The translations under genes and the position numbers were made by a program. Positions 44,121 to 56,569 of a stretch of 64,000 bases of DNA are shown one piece after another (the stretch's first letter is position 1; each line of letters opens with the position of its first letter). This DNA comes from Atherix ibis (taxonomy: Eukaryota; Arthropoda; Insecta; Diptera; Athericidae), in the NCBI GenBank assembly GCA_958298945.1, contig OY282610.1, positions 26,665,167 through 26,729,166 on the forward strand, in the 5' to 3' direction. The notes under the pieces are model-generated. The model was not told where the DNA came from. It ran no database searches and saw nothing but the letters and a program-made list of their open reading frames with translations.

Positions 44121-44829
44121 GATGGATAAGAAGCACCTCTGTGAGCTAGCATTCAATTTGGTGCTGTCATTAGTGAGATATTAGCTTACATATTCCATGT
44201 AAACTGTGCGTTTCATTGACAGCTTGTACGATCCTTTGCATCAAATTTCCAATATTACAAAAGTATCCTTAAAAAGTTTTCGGTGAAGTATGAACAGTGC
44301 TCCAGCACTCTTCAGTCTAGCTGATCCTTCTATCAGGTCTTGTTATTTTTTTATTCTGTACACAATTTTACAATCATGATTTTTTTGCATTATTATAGTT
44401 TTTTTTAAAAAAGGGCAGTTCTAATATTTTATTTAACGTGACGTAATTGCCTTCAACGTAAAACCACGAGTCGCCTACATAAACCTCTACGGTCATTAGC
44501 AGTGACAGTGCCCGAGATAATTGCAAGTTATTGCCAGTTATCTCCCCACAGCGATCCGGAGATCGTACCCGCGATATGGGTATTAACCACAGACACCACA
44601 TTGCGCATAATCGGGCACAGTGTGTTTTCACACCATGGGGCACCCCGATTCCCGTAGTACCAATTTTTGTTTTAAGAGTACTTCGAATTGTACTCCGCGC
44701 ATTGAGCTACGGTCAGGAATCTTGTAAATTCCTAGGCACCGCTAAGCCAACTCAGGTACGCGAGTTCGCTAAGACCCAAAAGTACAACCGGAACCGACCT
44801 TGGTCTTTCACCCGGTTGTAACCACTCTG
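44121..44829. other. Unassigned moderate-GC segment beside a retrotransposon
   Basis: 44400-44829 is less AT-rich and contains GTAGCTCAATG and GGGTACGATCTCC words (minus strand) that weakly resemble Pol III A and B boxes. It may be the 3' untranslated part of the adjacent retrotransposon or a SINE. The minus-strand frame at 44374-44643 has no known domain. Confidence 0.3.
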
Positions 44830-45925
44830 CGTATCATTCACACACTCATTCACGCACCATTCTCACTCTCCTCTCAAATAGTGCCACGGCAAATCTATTA
44901 AGGCATTCATACCTCTCTCTAAGACCCAACACACCACTCACATCAACACCCTCATTATTCACCACGTTTCCACATGCACCTAAGTCACGCAAATCCTCAT
45001 ACAGACCACACTCAATGAGAAGGTGCTTGGCACACTCCTCCGTCGCCCCACAAGGGCATCTAGTCTCCGCAGCTAGACACGCCTGTGCAGGAACCCATTC
45101 ATACTGCCGTATCCCGTGAGTAAATACCCAAAGTATAGACCAAATTTAAATACACATACACATACAAAGTGAGACACTGGACTGAATTTATGCCCACCCT
45201 TGCATACTGGTAACGCATAATGTCAGCCCACATACACGATGCTTACATTGCGCACGGAACAAACACACTCTTGTACAGGACTTTCTCCGCTCTGGATCGA
45301 AGTCCCCATTCTTTGCGAAATACTCGCACCAGCATGCCAACAAAACCGGCCACACGCCCTCGTAGATGTTGTAAGTGAGGCTAAAAGTTCAGCCTCTCTC
45401 CAATCTTTACTTCCAAGGTACCGCCTCTAAACGAATATTGGGCCAAAAAACCCTTCAACAAAATACACACAGTTTTCCTTTCGGAAACATTCACTACCAT
45501 TCTATTCCCCCATTCAGACACCATCTGCATATAGCGGCTTCCCGCTATCTCTACTGCAGACTACTCCCCCCCTCAATCAAAAATGTAGAAGATCATCCGC
45601 ATATGCGATTACACCTCAACCGGCCTCTTCCAACTGCACCAAGAGACCAATCATCATCATATTCCAGATAGTGGGGCCGGCCACAGATCCCTGTGGGCAA
45701 CCATGCCGCTGAAATATGCGATCCCATCGCAGGCAGTTGAACGCACTCCGATAATCCACAAACACACCACATACGTACTTACTTTTGCACACATTCAAGC
45801 ATCCTCAGTTGATTTACCTTTCGTAAATCCATACTGAGAACCGGATACATTAAAGTCCGCCAACTTCACATTCAGCCGGTGTACCATAATCCGCTCGAGG
45901 ACCTTGCCGAATATTGGCAGGAAAG
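44830..45925 (-). pseudogene. Non-LTR retrotransposon reverse transcriptase remnant
   Basis: From the right end: LPIFGKVLERIMVHRL, then SGSQYGFTKGKSTEDA and a stop (about 45800-45915); CGVFVDYRSAFNCLRWDRI with the first catalytic Asp. A deletion then joins to RHGCPQGSVAGPTIWNMMM, and AYADDLL carries the catalytic YADD (near 45600). Downstream pieces to 44830 are broken; FHRRV and LVGRRRSVP-like words suggest the C-terminal Cys-rich part. Motif wording is of the R1/LOA-like type, distinct from the Jockey-like piece at 43 kb. Confidence 0.8.
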
Positions 45926-47879
45926 AAAAAAGAGCAGCAGAATAATGATCGTTAATCTTCTGATTTTATTTGAAAATTGTTTGAATTCCAACCAAGTCCA
46001 CACAAAAGCAATGCCAAACCGTCTTGAATCACGATTGGCACCACAGCTTCTGGAAGACTTTTTCTTCAGTCCTGCGATGTCAAAAATCTTTCTTTTAGAC
46101 TCAAAGACCGGGAACTTTAACTCATTTTTCCAGAGTACATAAAACCCAATCTAATCTTTCTTTATGTCGAGGGCTAGACTGGCAGCTCCCAATCGCATTT
46201 CACCCATTGTTAAAGACACTGATATGGCATAGCTTTTATTTTTTATTTAGTACCGAATTTAAGGTCCTGTAAGTTATGAGACCACTTCTAGGGCTCGATC
46301 CTTTTATGGTAATTTTTGATGATTTTTTTCTTACATTACGGTTTATAATTTGATCATTTTTATTTTGAATGTTAGTATTTATATGCTCAAAAGTTTAAAT
46401 ATAATCTGAGTAAATCGATTTATTTGTATAGCCATAAAAAAAAGTCCAATGGTGTCAAATTGCATAAAAAATAAATTGACATTACCAAATTTCGAAATGA
46501 TGCGGCTTAGGCGTTTTTTGTACAATAAAGTCAAAATTATTTTGTGTCTTGCGGTGCTATTTTATCGATGAATAAAAATATTAAAGTTTGGCCAAAAAAT
46601 CGCTCATAATTGAGAGTAATAATATCTTCTTAATACTTGCCAATAACAAACTTCAGATCGAAATGCATTCTAGACAGTCACTTTTCGTAGAAACAATAGT
46701 TTCTATTCAGCCACTTATGGGTTTTTAGAGCCCCAAATATGGCAGTTCTACTTAATGACATATCCATGTGGAAGAAAATTTTATTGAATCACAACTTTTA
46801 TAAAAAAATTTTAAAATATTAAAATGTTAATTGTTATTAAAACGATTTCTTATATAAAATAAGAGGTCTATACTTTTAGAACTACAAATTGGATAACTTT
46901 GTACAAATTTTCAAGTTATTTAAATTTTAAGCAGAGATTTCTAGAGAATCTATTATTATTGAGACAACAGCATACTTATAGCTTACAGTGTATATCAAAA
47001 ATAGGAGCTTTTTCAACAATATGAACTTTTTCTTCAATTTTTCTTATAAAGAAAATTTCAATGAAAAATATACTAAAGAAAAACAAAACAACAACAATAA
47101 AATGTAAATAAAAACTACTGTGAATGTTTTCATTTCATTTTATTTATATTTCCAAAAGTGTTATTTACCATGACAAAAGTACTTGTTGGTAAATAAATTT
47201 TCCTCAAAAGTACCAAAAAGGGAAAAAAAAGCTTCCTTCGGTTTAATATAAGAAAATACAGTAAAAGAAAAATTATCGTGAAAAAATATTACAATAACGA
47301 AAACTAAAAAAAAAAACACACAAAAAAGAAGGAAAATAAATAAATAATAATATTCCCTAAAGTGTACAAAAACATACGAGTATATTATTAAAATACTTAG
47401 CGTCCTGGAAGCATTCTCGTATTAAAGAAAGGAAATGGAATTCGAAATTTGACAAACAATAATTTGGAGAGGAATTGAAATAATCGGCAGTTATTCAGTT
47501 GGATGGTAGCAGACGAAGAGAGCATCAGAAATTGATTTATTTCAAAGCTTACTTCTAGTTGAATATCCTTCTCAGCAGATGCTTTAAGTTAGTCTTATTT
47601 AAATACGCAGAATTTTATATTATTTGTAAGAAATTCTATAAAAGAAGAAAATTTAAATCAACTGAACTCTATATTAAATACAGAATATATACAAGGACGA
47701 GTACGATTATCGAGAAAATTAATGTTGATCGATTGAACTTTTGGTAAAATACGAGAAAATAATTCATCTTTGAAATGTTTTTGGTAAATTGTCGAATATT
47801 TTTCTTGAACCACCTTCTTCCCTAAAAAAGAGAAGATATTCTCTCATATTTTGTGTAAAAATTCGTAAGTACTTAAATT
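45926..47879. other. AT-rich DNA, no gene seen
   Basis: 45930-46200 has somewhat higher GC and an 87-codon plus-strand frame (45879-46142) without a recognisable domain; it overlaps the retrotransposon on the other strand. From 46200 on the DNA is A/T-rich with no feature. Confidence 0.4.
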
Positions 47880-50660
47880 CGAAAAATGAAAATGGCGATT
47901 TTTTTCAATGGTATTAAGTGTAAAAATTCATATAAATTGAAGAGACTGATTTTTTTTACAAAGTTATAAGTATAAAAATTCACAAAATTGAATTTCGAAA
48001 AATGAAGAAAACAATATTTTTTGAAGGGTAAAATGTGTAAGAACTCACAAAAACTGAATTTCGAAAAATGAAGAGAACAATTTTTTTGAAAGTTAAAAAG
48101 TGAAAAAATTCATAAAAACTGAAATTCGATAAATGAATAGAAGAATTTTTTTAAGGATAAAAAGTGTAAAAATTCATACAAATTGAAGAAAACGATTTTT
48201 TTACAAGGTAATAAGTAAAAAAATTCACAAAAGCTGAATTTCGAAAAATGAAGATAACGATTTTTTTGAAGGGCAAAAAGTGTTAAGATTTACAAAAACT
48301 GAATTTCGAAAAATGAAGAGAATAATTTTTTTGAAAGTTAAAAAGTGTAAAAATTCATAAAAACTGAAATTCGAAAATTGAAGAACATAATTTTTTTGAA
48401 AGGTGAAAAGTGTAAAAATTTCTAAAAACTGAAATTCGAAAATTGAAGATTGTAATTTTTTTTGATAGTAAAAAAGTGTAAAAATTCCTAAAAATTTAAA
48501 TTCGAAAATTCAAGGAAAATTTTTTTGAAGTGTTAAAAAGTGTAAAAATTCACAAAAACTGAATTTCGAAAATTGAAGAGAACAATTTTTTTTGAAGGGT
48601 AAAAAGTGAACAATTTACAAAAACTGAAATTCGAAATATGAAGAGAATTATTTTTTATTAAGAGTAAAAAGTGTAAAAATTCATAAAAACTGAAATTCGA
48701 AAATTGAATAATATAATTTTTTTGAAAGGTAAAAAGCGTAAAAATTACTAAAAATTTAAATTCGAAAATTTAAGAGAAGAATTTTTTTGAAGTGTTAAAA
48801 AGTGTAAAAATTTGCAAAAACTGAAATTCGAAAAATGAAGATAACGATTTTTTAAGAATAAAAAGTGTAAAAATTCATTCAAATTGAAGATAATGATTTT
48901 TTTTACAAGGTGATAAGTATAAAAATTCAGAAAAACTGAATTTCGAAAAATGAAGAGAACAATTTTTTTTTGAAGGGCAAAAATTGAAAAAATTTACAAA
49001 AACTGAATTTCGAAAAATGAAGAGAAGAATTTTTTTGAAAGTTAAAAAGTGTAAAAATTCATAAAAACTGAAATTCGAAAATTGAAGAATATAATTTTTT
49101 TGAAAGGTGAAAAGTGTAAAAATTTCTAAAAACTGAAATTCGAAAATTGAAGATTGTAATTTTTTTTGATAGTAAAAAAGTGTAAAAATTCCTAAAAATT
49201 TAAATTCGAAAATTCAAGGCAATTTTTTTGAAGTGTTAAAAAGTGTAAAAATTCACAATAACTGAATTTCGAAAATTGAAGAGAACAATTTTTTTTTGAA
49301 GGGTAAAAAGTGAACAATTTACAAAAACTGAAATTCGAAAAATGAAGAGAATTATTTTTTATTAAGAGTAAAAAGTGTAGGAAATTCATAAAAATTGAAT
49401 TTCGAAAATTGAAGACAATAATTTTTTTGAAGGGTAATAAGTGTAAAAATTAATAAAAATTAAAATTCGAAAATTGAAGGGAAGGATTTTTTCTTTAAGG
49501 ATAAAAAGTGTAAAAATTCATAAAAATTGGAGAGAACGATTTTTTTATAAGGTAATAAGTAAAAAATTCACAAAAGCTGAATTTCGAAAAATGACGAGAA
49601 CAATTTTTTTGAAGGGCAAAAAGTGAAAAAATTTACAAAAACTGAGTTTCGAAAATGAAGAAAACAATATTTTTTGAAGGGTACAAAGTGTAAAGATTTA
49701 CAAAAACTGAATTTCGAAAAATGAAGAGAAGAATTTTTTTGAAAGTTAAAAAGTGTAAAAATTCATAAAAACTGAAATTCGAAAATTGAATAATATAATT
49801 TTTTTGAAAGGTAAAAAGTGTAAAATTTACTAAAAATTTAAATTCGAAAATTTAAGAGAAGAATTTTTTTGAAGTGTTAAAAATTGTAAAAATTCACAAA
49901 AATTGAAGAGAACGATTTATTTTGAAGAGTAAAAAGTGTAAAAATTTGCAAAAACTGAAATTCGAAAAATGAAGATAACGATTTTTTAAGAATAAAAAGT
50001 GTAAAAATTCATTCAAATTGAAGATAATGATTTTTTTTACAAAGTAATAAGTATAAAAATTCAGAAAACCTGAATTTCGAAAAATGAAGAGAACAATTTT
50101 TTTTTGAAGGTTAAAATGTGTAAAAATTCATAAAAACTGAAATTCGAAAATTGAAGAATATAATTTTTTTGAAAGGTGAAAAGTGTAAAAATTTCTAAAA
50201 ACTGAAATTCGAAAATTGAAGCATATAATTTTTTTGAAAGGTGAAAAGTGTGAAAATTTCCAAAAACTGAAATTCGAAATTGAAGACTGTAATTTTTTTT
50301 GATAGTTAAAAAGTGTAAAAATTTCCAAAAACTGAAATTCGAAAATTGAAGATTGTAATTTTTTTTGATAATAAAAAAGTGTAAAAATTCCTAAAAATTT
50401 TAATTCGAAAATTTAAGGAAAATTTTTTTGAAGTGTAAAAATTCACAAAAACTGAATTTCGAAAATTATTTTTTATTAAGAGTAAAAAGTGTAGGAAATT
50501 CATGAAAATTGAAGACAATAATTTTTTTGAAGGGTAATAAGTGTAAAAATTTATAAAAATTAAAATTCGAAAATTGAAGGGAAGGATTTTTTCTTTAAGG
50601 ATAAAAAGTGTAAAAATTCATAAAAATTGGAGAGAACGATTTTTTTAAAGGGTAATAGCT
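47880..50660. repeat. Satellite C, main array (about 65-bp unit)
   Basis: About 2.8 kb, roughly 40 units. A typical unit runs GTGTAAAAATTCATAAAAAC, TGAAATTCGAAAATTGAAGA, ATATAATTTTTTTGAAAGGT. Unit variants recur in blocks: the order seen at 48835-49100 reappears at 49970-50150 and in the minor block at 43790-44120. Minus-strand frames rich in Phe and Ser (for example 49192-49389) are repeat translations. Confidence 0.95.
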
Positions 50661-51329
50661 GTAATTTATAAAGTTACGACGAATCGAGTAGAAGTTTGAC
50701 AACAGGAAAAAATCCATAAATATTAATACTAAAATTTCTTATCAAGAAATCGTGTTTTTATATATTTTCTCAAAAGGCAAAGTAGTATTTTTATTATTTC
50801 AGATTTTCGGATATCAGAAAAGTTTCATCAACTTTCATAAGGCAATCGTCCATGACTTCTTATAAAAGCAAGGCAAACTTCTGAATTCTCCTTATTTTAT
50901 TGCATAAAACTTTTACTGGCAAACCTTACTTATTTATGAGAGCATATTTTACTGCAAACAAACACAAAAAAAAAAAAAACAAAACCAAAACTTACATGCA
51001 TCACTAATTATAGTAGATTATAGATAAAACTATCAGAATAGAATAAAACACAAAAAATACGCTCGTTTATTGACCAAAACTTCCATTTTGTTTTTTTGTT
51101 GAGAAATCATTTCCTTAAGAATCTACAATATTTCCAGAAAAAAATAATTTCATTATAGGAAATTTGAAAACTCCTAATTCGGGATATTATGTTATTTAAA
51201 AGAAAATATTAAATTTGTTTTCATCACTTTTTTCGGTTAATGCTTTTCGGAATTTTTAAGCGTTTCAGTTTTCTGAATTTAGTTTCAAATGTTTTTTATA
51301 ATTTTAAATTAGATTAATTAGTGACACAA
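50661..51329. other. AT-rich DNA, no gene seen
   Basis: Nothing recognisable between satellites C and D. Confidence 0.45.
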
Positions 51330-53230
51330 AATAATTGGAGGAACCCCTTTTGTGTAGCCATTTTTTTTAATGAAAATACATACTTTTCATCATAAGACTA
51401 ATGGTCGAAATAGGAAAAGAAAAGTACGGTCTCTAAAGGAAACTCGGCTTTGTGGTTGGTGAAAATATTTATTATTAAGAAAATTTTCTCTAAAGCTACT
51501 GATCATTAGTAAAATTTCAGAAAAATCGCGAAATATGCGAAATTTTTTACTAAAAAAGAGGATAGCCATAATGCATTCGAGCTAAGAACTTACTTTATTT
51601 TTTTTTTATCAAGAAAATTCATGGTTCTACAAAATGTTTTAGGTTAAACAGCATCTTATCATCATAAAAAAGTTGAAGTAAATTTTTGAGAGCCATATGA
51701 CTCCATGTTTATGAATATTTTAAACGCTAAAATAATTTCCTTAGACTTTTTTTAAAGCCAAGAACCAACCTACTTATTATATTAAATTTTTAGGAATTTA
51801 TAATAAATGAGAGCGGTTTACGTTAAATAAAATTTTATTATCAATAAAAATTGGCAAAAAATTTATGAATACCGAAAGTTTCTATACTAAAAAGTACAAC
51901 AGTCACTAAAGAAAATTTTCTACGAGTTTATTTGAGCAAAGAATTTTCTTTTTATGGTAATTTAAGAGAATCTATAATCAGCAAGAGTGGCTAAAACTAA
52001 TTGGCCTTTTTGCTATTATAAACAAAGGAACTGGAAGGTTCTATACTATAAAAGACAAGAATCACTAAATAAATTTTTCTAGAATTTCATTTTAGCCAAG
52101 AACCAACTTTTTATGGTATTTTAAGAGAATTATTAATTATAAAGAGCGGTTATGGTTAACTGGCATCTTGCTAGCTGAAAAATTGGCAAAAAATTGACGG
52201 CTACCAAAATCTTCTTTACTAAAAAAGACAACAATCACTAGAAAAATTTGTCTACGAATTTATTTTATCAAATAACCTACTTTTTATGGTAACTCGAGTG
52301 ATTTTATGGCTAGCAATAGCGGCTTCGTTTAATTGGCATCGTATTATTATAAGATATTGGTAAAACATTCATAAAAACCGAAAGGTTATTCATAAAAAAG
52401 TACAACAGTCACTAAAGAAAATTGTCTACGAGTTTATTTGAGCAAAGAATTTTCTTTTTATGGTAATTTAAGAGAATCTATAATCAGCAAAAGTGGCTAA
52501 AACTAATTGGCCTTTTTGCTATTATAAACAAAGGAACTGGAAGGTTCTATACTATAAAAGACAAGAATCACTAAATAAATTTTTCTAGAAATTCATTTTA
52601 GCCAAGAACCAACTTTTTATGGTATTTTAAGAGAATTATTAATTATAAAGAGCGGTTATGGTTAACTGGCATCTTGCTAGCTTAAAAATTGGCAAAAAAT
52701 TTACGGCTACCAAAATCTTCTTTACTAAATCACTAGAAAAATTTGTCTACGAATTTATTTTATCAAATAACCTACTTTTTATGGTACCTCGAGTGATTTT
52801 ATAGCTATCGTAGCAATAGCGGCTTCGTTTAATTGGCATCGTATTATTATAAGATATTGGTAAAACATTCATAAAAACCGAAAGGTTATTCATAAAAAAG
52901 TACAACAATTACAAAAGAAAATTTTCTACGAGTTTATTTGAGCAAAGAATTTTCTTTTTATGGTAATTTAAGAGAATCTATAATCAGCAAGAGTGATTAA
53001 GCTCAATTGACATTTTATTATATGGTATAAAAAATTGGTAAAGTATTTGAAGAAACTAACAGATTCTATACTTAAAGAATAAGAATCACTAAATAATTTT
53101 TTTATAGGAATTTATTTTAGCCAAGAAACTACTTTTTATGGTGTTTCAAAAGAACCAATAATTATAAAGAGCAACTGTGGTTAATTGCCATCTTATTATC
53201 ATTAAAAAGGACCAGAGAATTTAAAAAAAC
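51330..53230. repeat. Satellite D (about 170-bp monomers, 508-bp trimeric repeat)
   Basis: Monomers of about 170 bp share TTTTTATGGTA, GCAAAGAATT/GCCAAGAACC, TACTAAAAA and AATTGGCATC words. Three monomer types follow each other and the trimer repeats: AAGTACAAC is at about 51892, 52398 and 52908, spacings of 506 and 510. Copies within the trimer series are nearly identical, while those at the edges (before 51850 and after 53000) are diverged. The terminal monomers thus decay while the core is homogenised. Confidence 0.9.
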
Positions 53231-53621
53231 CCGCAAGGTTCTTTACTAAAATATAAAGACGCATTATTGTTGATAATTTCAAGAAAAATGTAGACATCTT
53301 AAAGATACAAAATAGAAAAAAATGCACAGCATGGTAACTGGAAGGTTCTGTACTGAAAATTGCATAAAAATTTGTATTATCCAAGAAATCATAGAAAATT
53401 TCAAGACCAACTTGATTGTCGTATGCTATTTACTATCATAAAATTTGTTTGGATAATTTGAGGGACCCGAATGCGGATTTATTCTATCCAATAATATACC
53501 ATCAATACTCGCTGTGATTTGTGGGAATCTCCAAATATGTATATGAGTGTGAAGGATTGAGAATTTCGCAGAAGAGATGGGGCGGCATAGTAAGAAAACT
53601 ATATTTTTTGGATTTTATTTT
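53231..53621. other. Spacer between satellite D and a mariner
   Basis: No gene. A short plus-strand frame begins near 53521 and runs into the mariner end; it is not a gene. Confidence 0.45.
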
Positions 53622-53623
53622 TA

Positions 53624-54775
53624 CGAGGGTCATTCAACAAGTACCTAGCCGCACCGCCCGATGGAATTGCTGTCACCATCGTGCAGTATATTTTTTTAGT
53701 AGCCTACTGTCAAAGTTTCAGTCGATTCCCTTCATTAGTTTTGTTTTGAGAGCCTTTGAAAGCGAGCGTGTCCGTCGGTTGCACAAAAATGGAAAAAGAA
53801 CAATATCGTTCGGTGATTAGATTCTTGTTTTTGGAAGGGAAAACGCGCAGCGAAATCAAAGATCGCTTGGATGCTGTGTGTGGTGACTCTTCTCCTTCGA
53901 TGTTGGCAGACCGTCGATTGAAAGTTCACGAGATAGCTGAGACTGTGGGCATCGCAGTAGGAACGGTGCATCATATTCTACACAAAGAACTGGGCATGAG
54001 AAAGCTGTCGGCGCGATGGGTGCCGCGTTTGCTCACACCGGAAAACAAGCGCAACCGTGAGACCACATCGGCGACGTGTTGGCGCTGTTTCAGCGCAATC
54101 CAGCGGAGTTCTTGCGTCGTTTCGTGACCTTCGACGAAACATGGATTCACTGGTACACACCAGAGACCAAGGAACAGTCGAAACAGTGGACTTCACCCGG
54201 CGAACGTGCTCCGAAGAAGGCAAAGACTGTTCGATCGGCCGGAAAGGTGATGGCCACCGTTTTCTGGGATTCACAAGGTGTGATCCACATCGATTACCTC
54301 GATAAGGGTAAAACAATCACCGGGTGCTATTATGCTGACTAATTGGGCCGATTTGACGTCGAATTGAAGAAAAAGCGGCCCCGCTTTGCGAAGAAAAAAG
54401 TGCTGTTCCACCACGACAACGCGCCGGCTCACACCTCCGCCGTCGCCATGGCCAAATTTGTCGAATTGCGCTACGAATTGCAGCCCCATCCACCGTACTC
54501 TCCAGATTTGGCCCCCTGTGACTACTTTTTGTTTCCAAACCAGAAAAAATCACTCGCCGGGAATAGATTTGGGTCGAATGAGGAGGTCAACGTCGCCACG
54601 GAGGCCAATTTTGCTTCCCTAGAGAAAATGTATTTTTTGGACGGGTTAAAAAAGTTAGATCATCGCTGGGCCAAGTGTATCGAGCTTGAAGGAGATTATG
54701 TGGAAAAATAAATTGCCACCTTTCCAAAATTTTCGTTTTTCTTTTGTAGGCTAAGTACTTGTTGAATGACCCTCG
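53624..54775 (+). mobile_element. Mariner, sister copy of the nested one at 11.6 kb (1152 bp)
   Basis: Inverted ends CGAGGGTCATTCAACAAGTA at both sides and TA flanks (53622-53623, 54776-54777). Sequence is very close to 11612-12877, and both inverted ends are intact. It carries an internal deletion in the 5' third of the gene. Confidence 0.95.
53789..54711 (+). pseudogene. Mariner transposase with in-frame deletion, frameshift and stop
   Basis: ATG at 53789 gives MEKEQYRSVIRFLFLEGKTR, the N terminus lost by indels in the 11.6-kb copy. After GDSSPSM the sequence jumps to LADRRLKV: relative to the sister copy 42 codons are gone, in frame, removing the first helix-turn-helix linker. A one-base shift occurs at about 54078 (SATC / LALFQRNP). 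The first Asp is in FDETWIH. A TAA at 54340-54342 replaces the TTA of ADLLGRF. HHDNAPAHT and PCDYF keep the second and third Asps, and the C terminus is the normal GDYVEK. Hence the two family copies carry different lesions. Confidence 0.9.
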
Positions 54776-54827
54776 TATGCACCAATCTAATCCCATTCAA
54801 AAATGTTTCCTTGGACAGCTTTATATA

Positions 54828-55728
54828 GGGTTTTCCAATAAGAGTAATATGAATTCTTTTTTTTTAAAAAAACACAGTAATTGTTAAGGAAATTCAAATG
54901 TTTTTTATTTATTGTGAAGTACAATCGATACAATTAAGTACTGAATAAAACGTCTTTCAAATGGTCTCCACAGCTTCTTTTGCAGGAACGAATTCGATTA
55001 ACCCAATTTCCGAGCATTTTGTCCACTAAATCAAGTCGTATATCATGAATAGCACGTTCAATATTGACTTCTAAAGCTTGAAGAGAGTCTGGTTTATTGC
55101 TTAAGACCAATGACTTCAAATAACCCCACAATGGTCTAATGGTGTTAAATCACAACTTCTTGGAGGCCATTCAATGTCACAATTTCTTGAAATAATCGAA
55201 TCTCCAAACTTTTCTCGCAATAATTCGGTTGTTGCACGTGCTGTGTGGCACGTAGCCCCGTCTTGTTAGAACCAGATATTGTCAAGATCAACTTCTTCCA
55301 ATTTCGGCCATAATAAGTTGGTTATCATCGATCTATACCGCTCTCTATTGACAGTAACGGTGTTACCAGCTTCATTTCAAAAGAAGTACGAACCCATGAT
55401 TCCACCAGACGAAAAACCACACCAAACTGTCAATTTAGGTGAATGTAATGGGTGTTCATGAATAATTTGTGGATTTTCTTCGCACCAGAATCGACAGTTT
55501 TCTTTATTTACCGCACCACTCAGATGAAAGTGAGCGCACGAAAAGTTGCAATTGGAGAACGATTATTTTGATAATAAAATTGAATAATTTGTAAACGTTG
55601 TTCTTGCGTATATCCCTTAATGATGAAATTGTAAACATTACTGAATACAATGAAAACAAAAGACAGATCATGACATATAAATGGCCGAAACGTCACTTAG
55701 AAATCATATCACTCTTATTGGAAAACCT
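54828..55728 (-). mobile_element. 901-bp DD41D element, deletion derivative with both ends
   Basis: Ends GGGTTTTCCAATAAGAGTAA (left) and AGGTTTTCCAATAAGAGTGA (right, reverse complement), next to TA (54826-54827, 55729-55730). On the minus strand the coding part reads from the N-terminal QNNRSPIATFRA directly into HFHLSGAVNKENCRFW: compared with 61171-62285, 361 bp are missing at a 3-base GCT junction near 55534. Downstream the QQD block is interrupted by a stop, and the C terminus MWGYLKSLVLSNKPDSLQAL (54934-55131) is well kept. Internally deleted elements with intact ends are typical non-autonomous forms. Confidence 0.9.
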
Positions 55729-55746
55729 TATATCTGCTGAGGCGTT

Positions 55747-55777
55747 GTCTCCACTCTGCATAGCAGTGAGTGGAGAC
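55747..55777. repeat. 10-bp-arm hairpin
   Basis: GTCTCCACTC (55747-55756) is perfectly complementary to GAGTGGAGAC (55768-55777) with an 11-base loop, 20 bases beyond the end of the DD41D element. Function unknown. Confidence 0.6.
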
Positions 55778-55814
55778 TAAGCTCTCCACTTTTTATTCAA
55801 CTAGAATAATCTTT

Positions 55815-56495
55815 AGCTTCTCGGTTGCATTCGTTTAGTGTGGAAGATTTTACGTAAGGATCTTGGTCTGAACGCATATTAAATAAAGTTCGTGCAAGAA
55901 CTGAAACTAAAGAGCCTTAGAACAATTTGCGGAAATCACCGTTTTTTTTACCAAAAAATTGCGTTCAGCGATGAAGCTCATTTCTGATTGAATGGGCACG
56001 TGAATAAGCAAAATTTTCTTATTTGGTCTGATGAACAACCGCAGGGAAAAGAAGAAATGCCATTGCACCTAGAAAAAAAATTCTTAAAATTTTAAGATTT
56101 CTTTAAAGATGACGCTGGCCGCAAATTTATCGTCAGTGGCGCTCGCTATCGCTCGATGATTTCGAACTCTTTTTTTTACCCAAAAAATAATAACTGCATC
56201 TGGTCGACATGTGGTTTCAACAAGATGGCGATACATGCCACACAGCAACTGATACAATGGACGTATTGAGAGATGAGTTCTGTGAGTTGACCGCCTATAT
56301 CGTGCGATTTAACGTCTCTAGACGTTAAACCAGCATCACTTGCAGCCTTGGAAGACTACAGTACACGTGTTATTAGCGAGATACCATCCGTTTTGCTCGA
56401 AAAAAAGGTTCAAAATTGGACCTCTCGCATGGATTACTTAAAACGTAGTCCATGGCCAATATTTACATAAAATAATCTTTAAAAAGTAAATGGCA
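55815..56495 (+). pseudogene. DD41D-type transposase remnant
   Basis: AFSDEAHF with the first Asp (near 55970), then NGHVNKQNFLIWSDEQPQ, FFKDDAGRKFIVSGARYRSM (56105-56160), and STCGFNKMA where the family has WFQQDGA, so the second Asp is lost. LAALEDYSTRVISEIPS and VQNWTSRMDYLKRSP end it. Many stops. Closest in the window to 23820-24905. Confidence 0.8.
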
Positions 56496-56569
56496 AGCAT
56501 TGATTTATCGATTCAAATAAAAATTTCAACACTCTTGCAATTTTGCAGGTTTTTTTTTTTTAAAATAAA

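Noticed and set aside
43815..44156. Phe/Ser-rich 113-codon minus-strand frame, and similar at 49192-49389, 50128-50518
   Set aside because: Translations of satellite C units; no independent coding evidence.
44400..44829. Possible tRNA-derived SINE
   Set aside because: A- and B-box-like words are present but their spacing and order are not convincing, and no tail or target duplication was seen.
45879..46142. 87-codon plus-strand frame
   Set aside because: Its first part is antisense to the reverse transcriptase remnant and the rest shows no domain.
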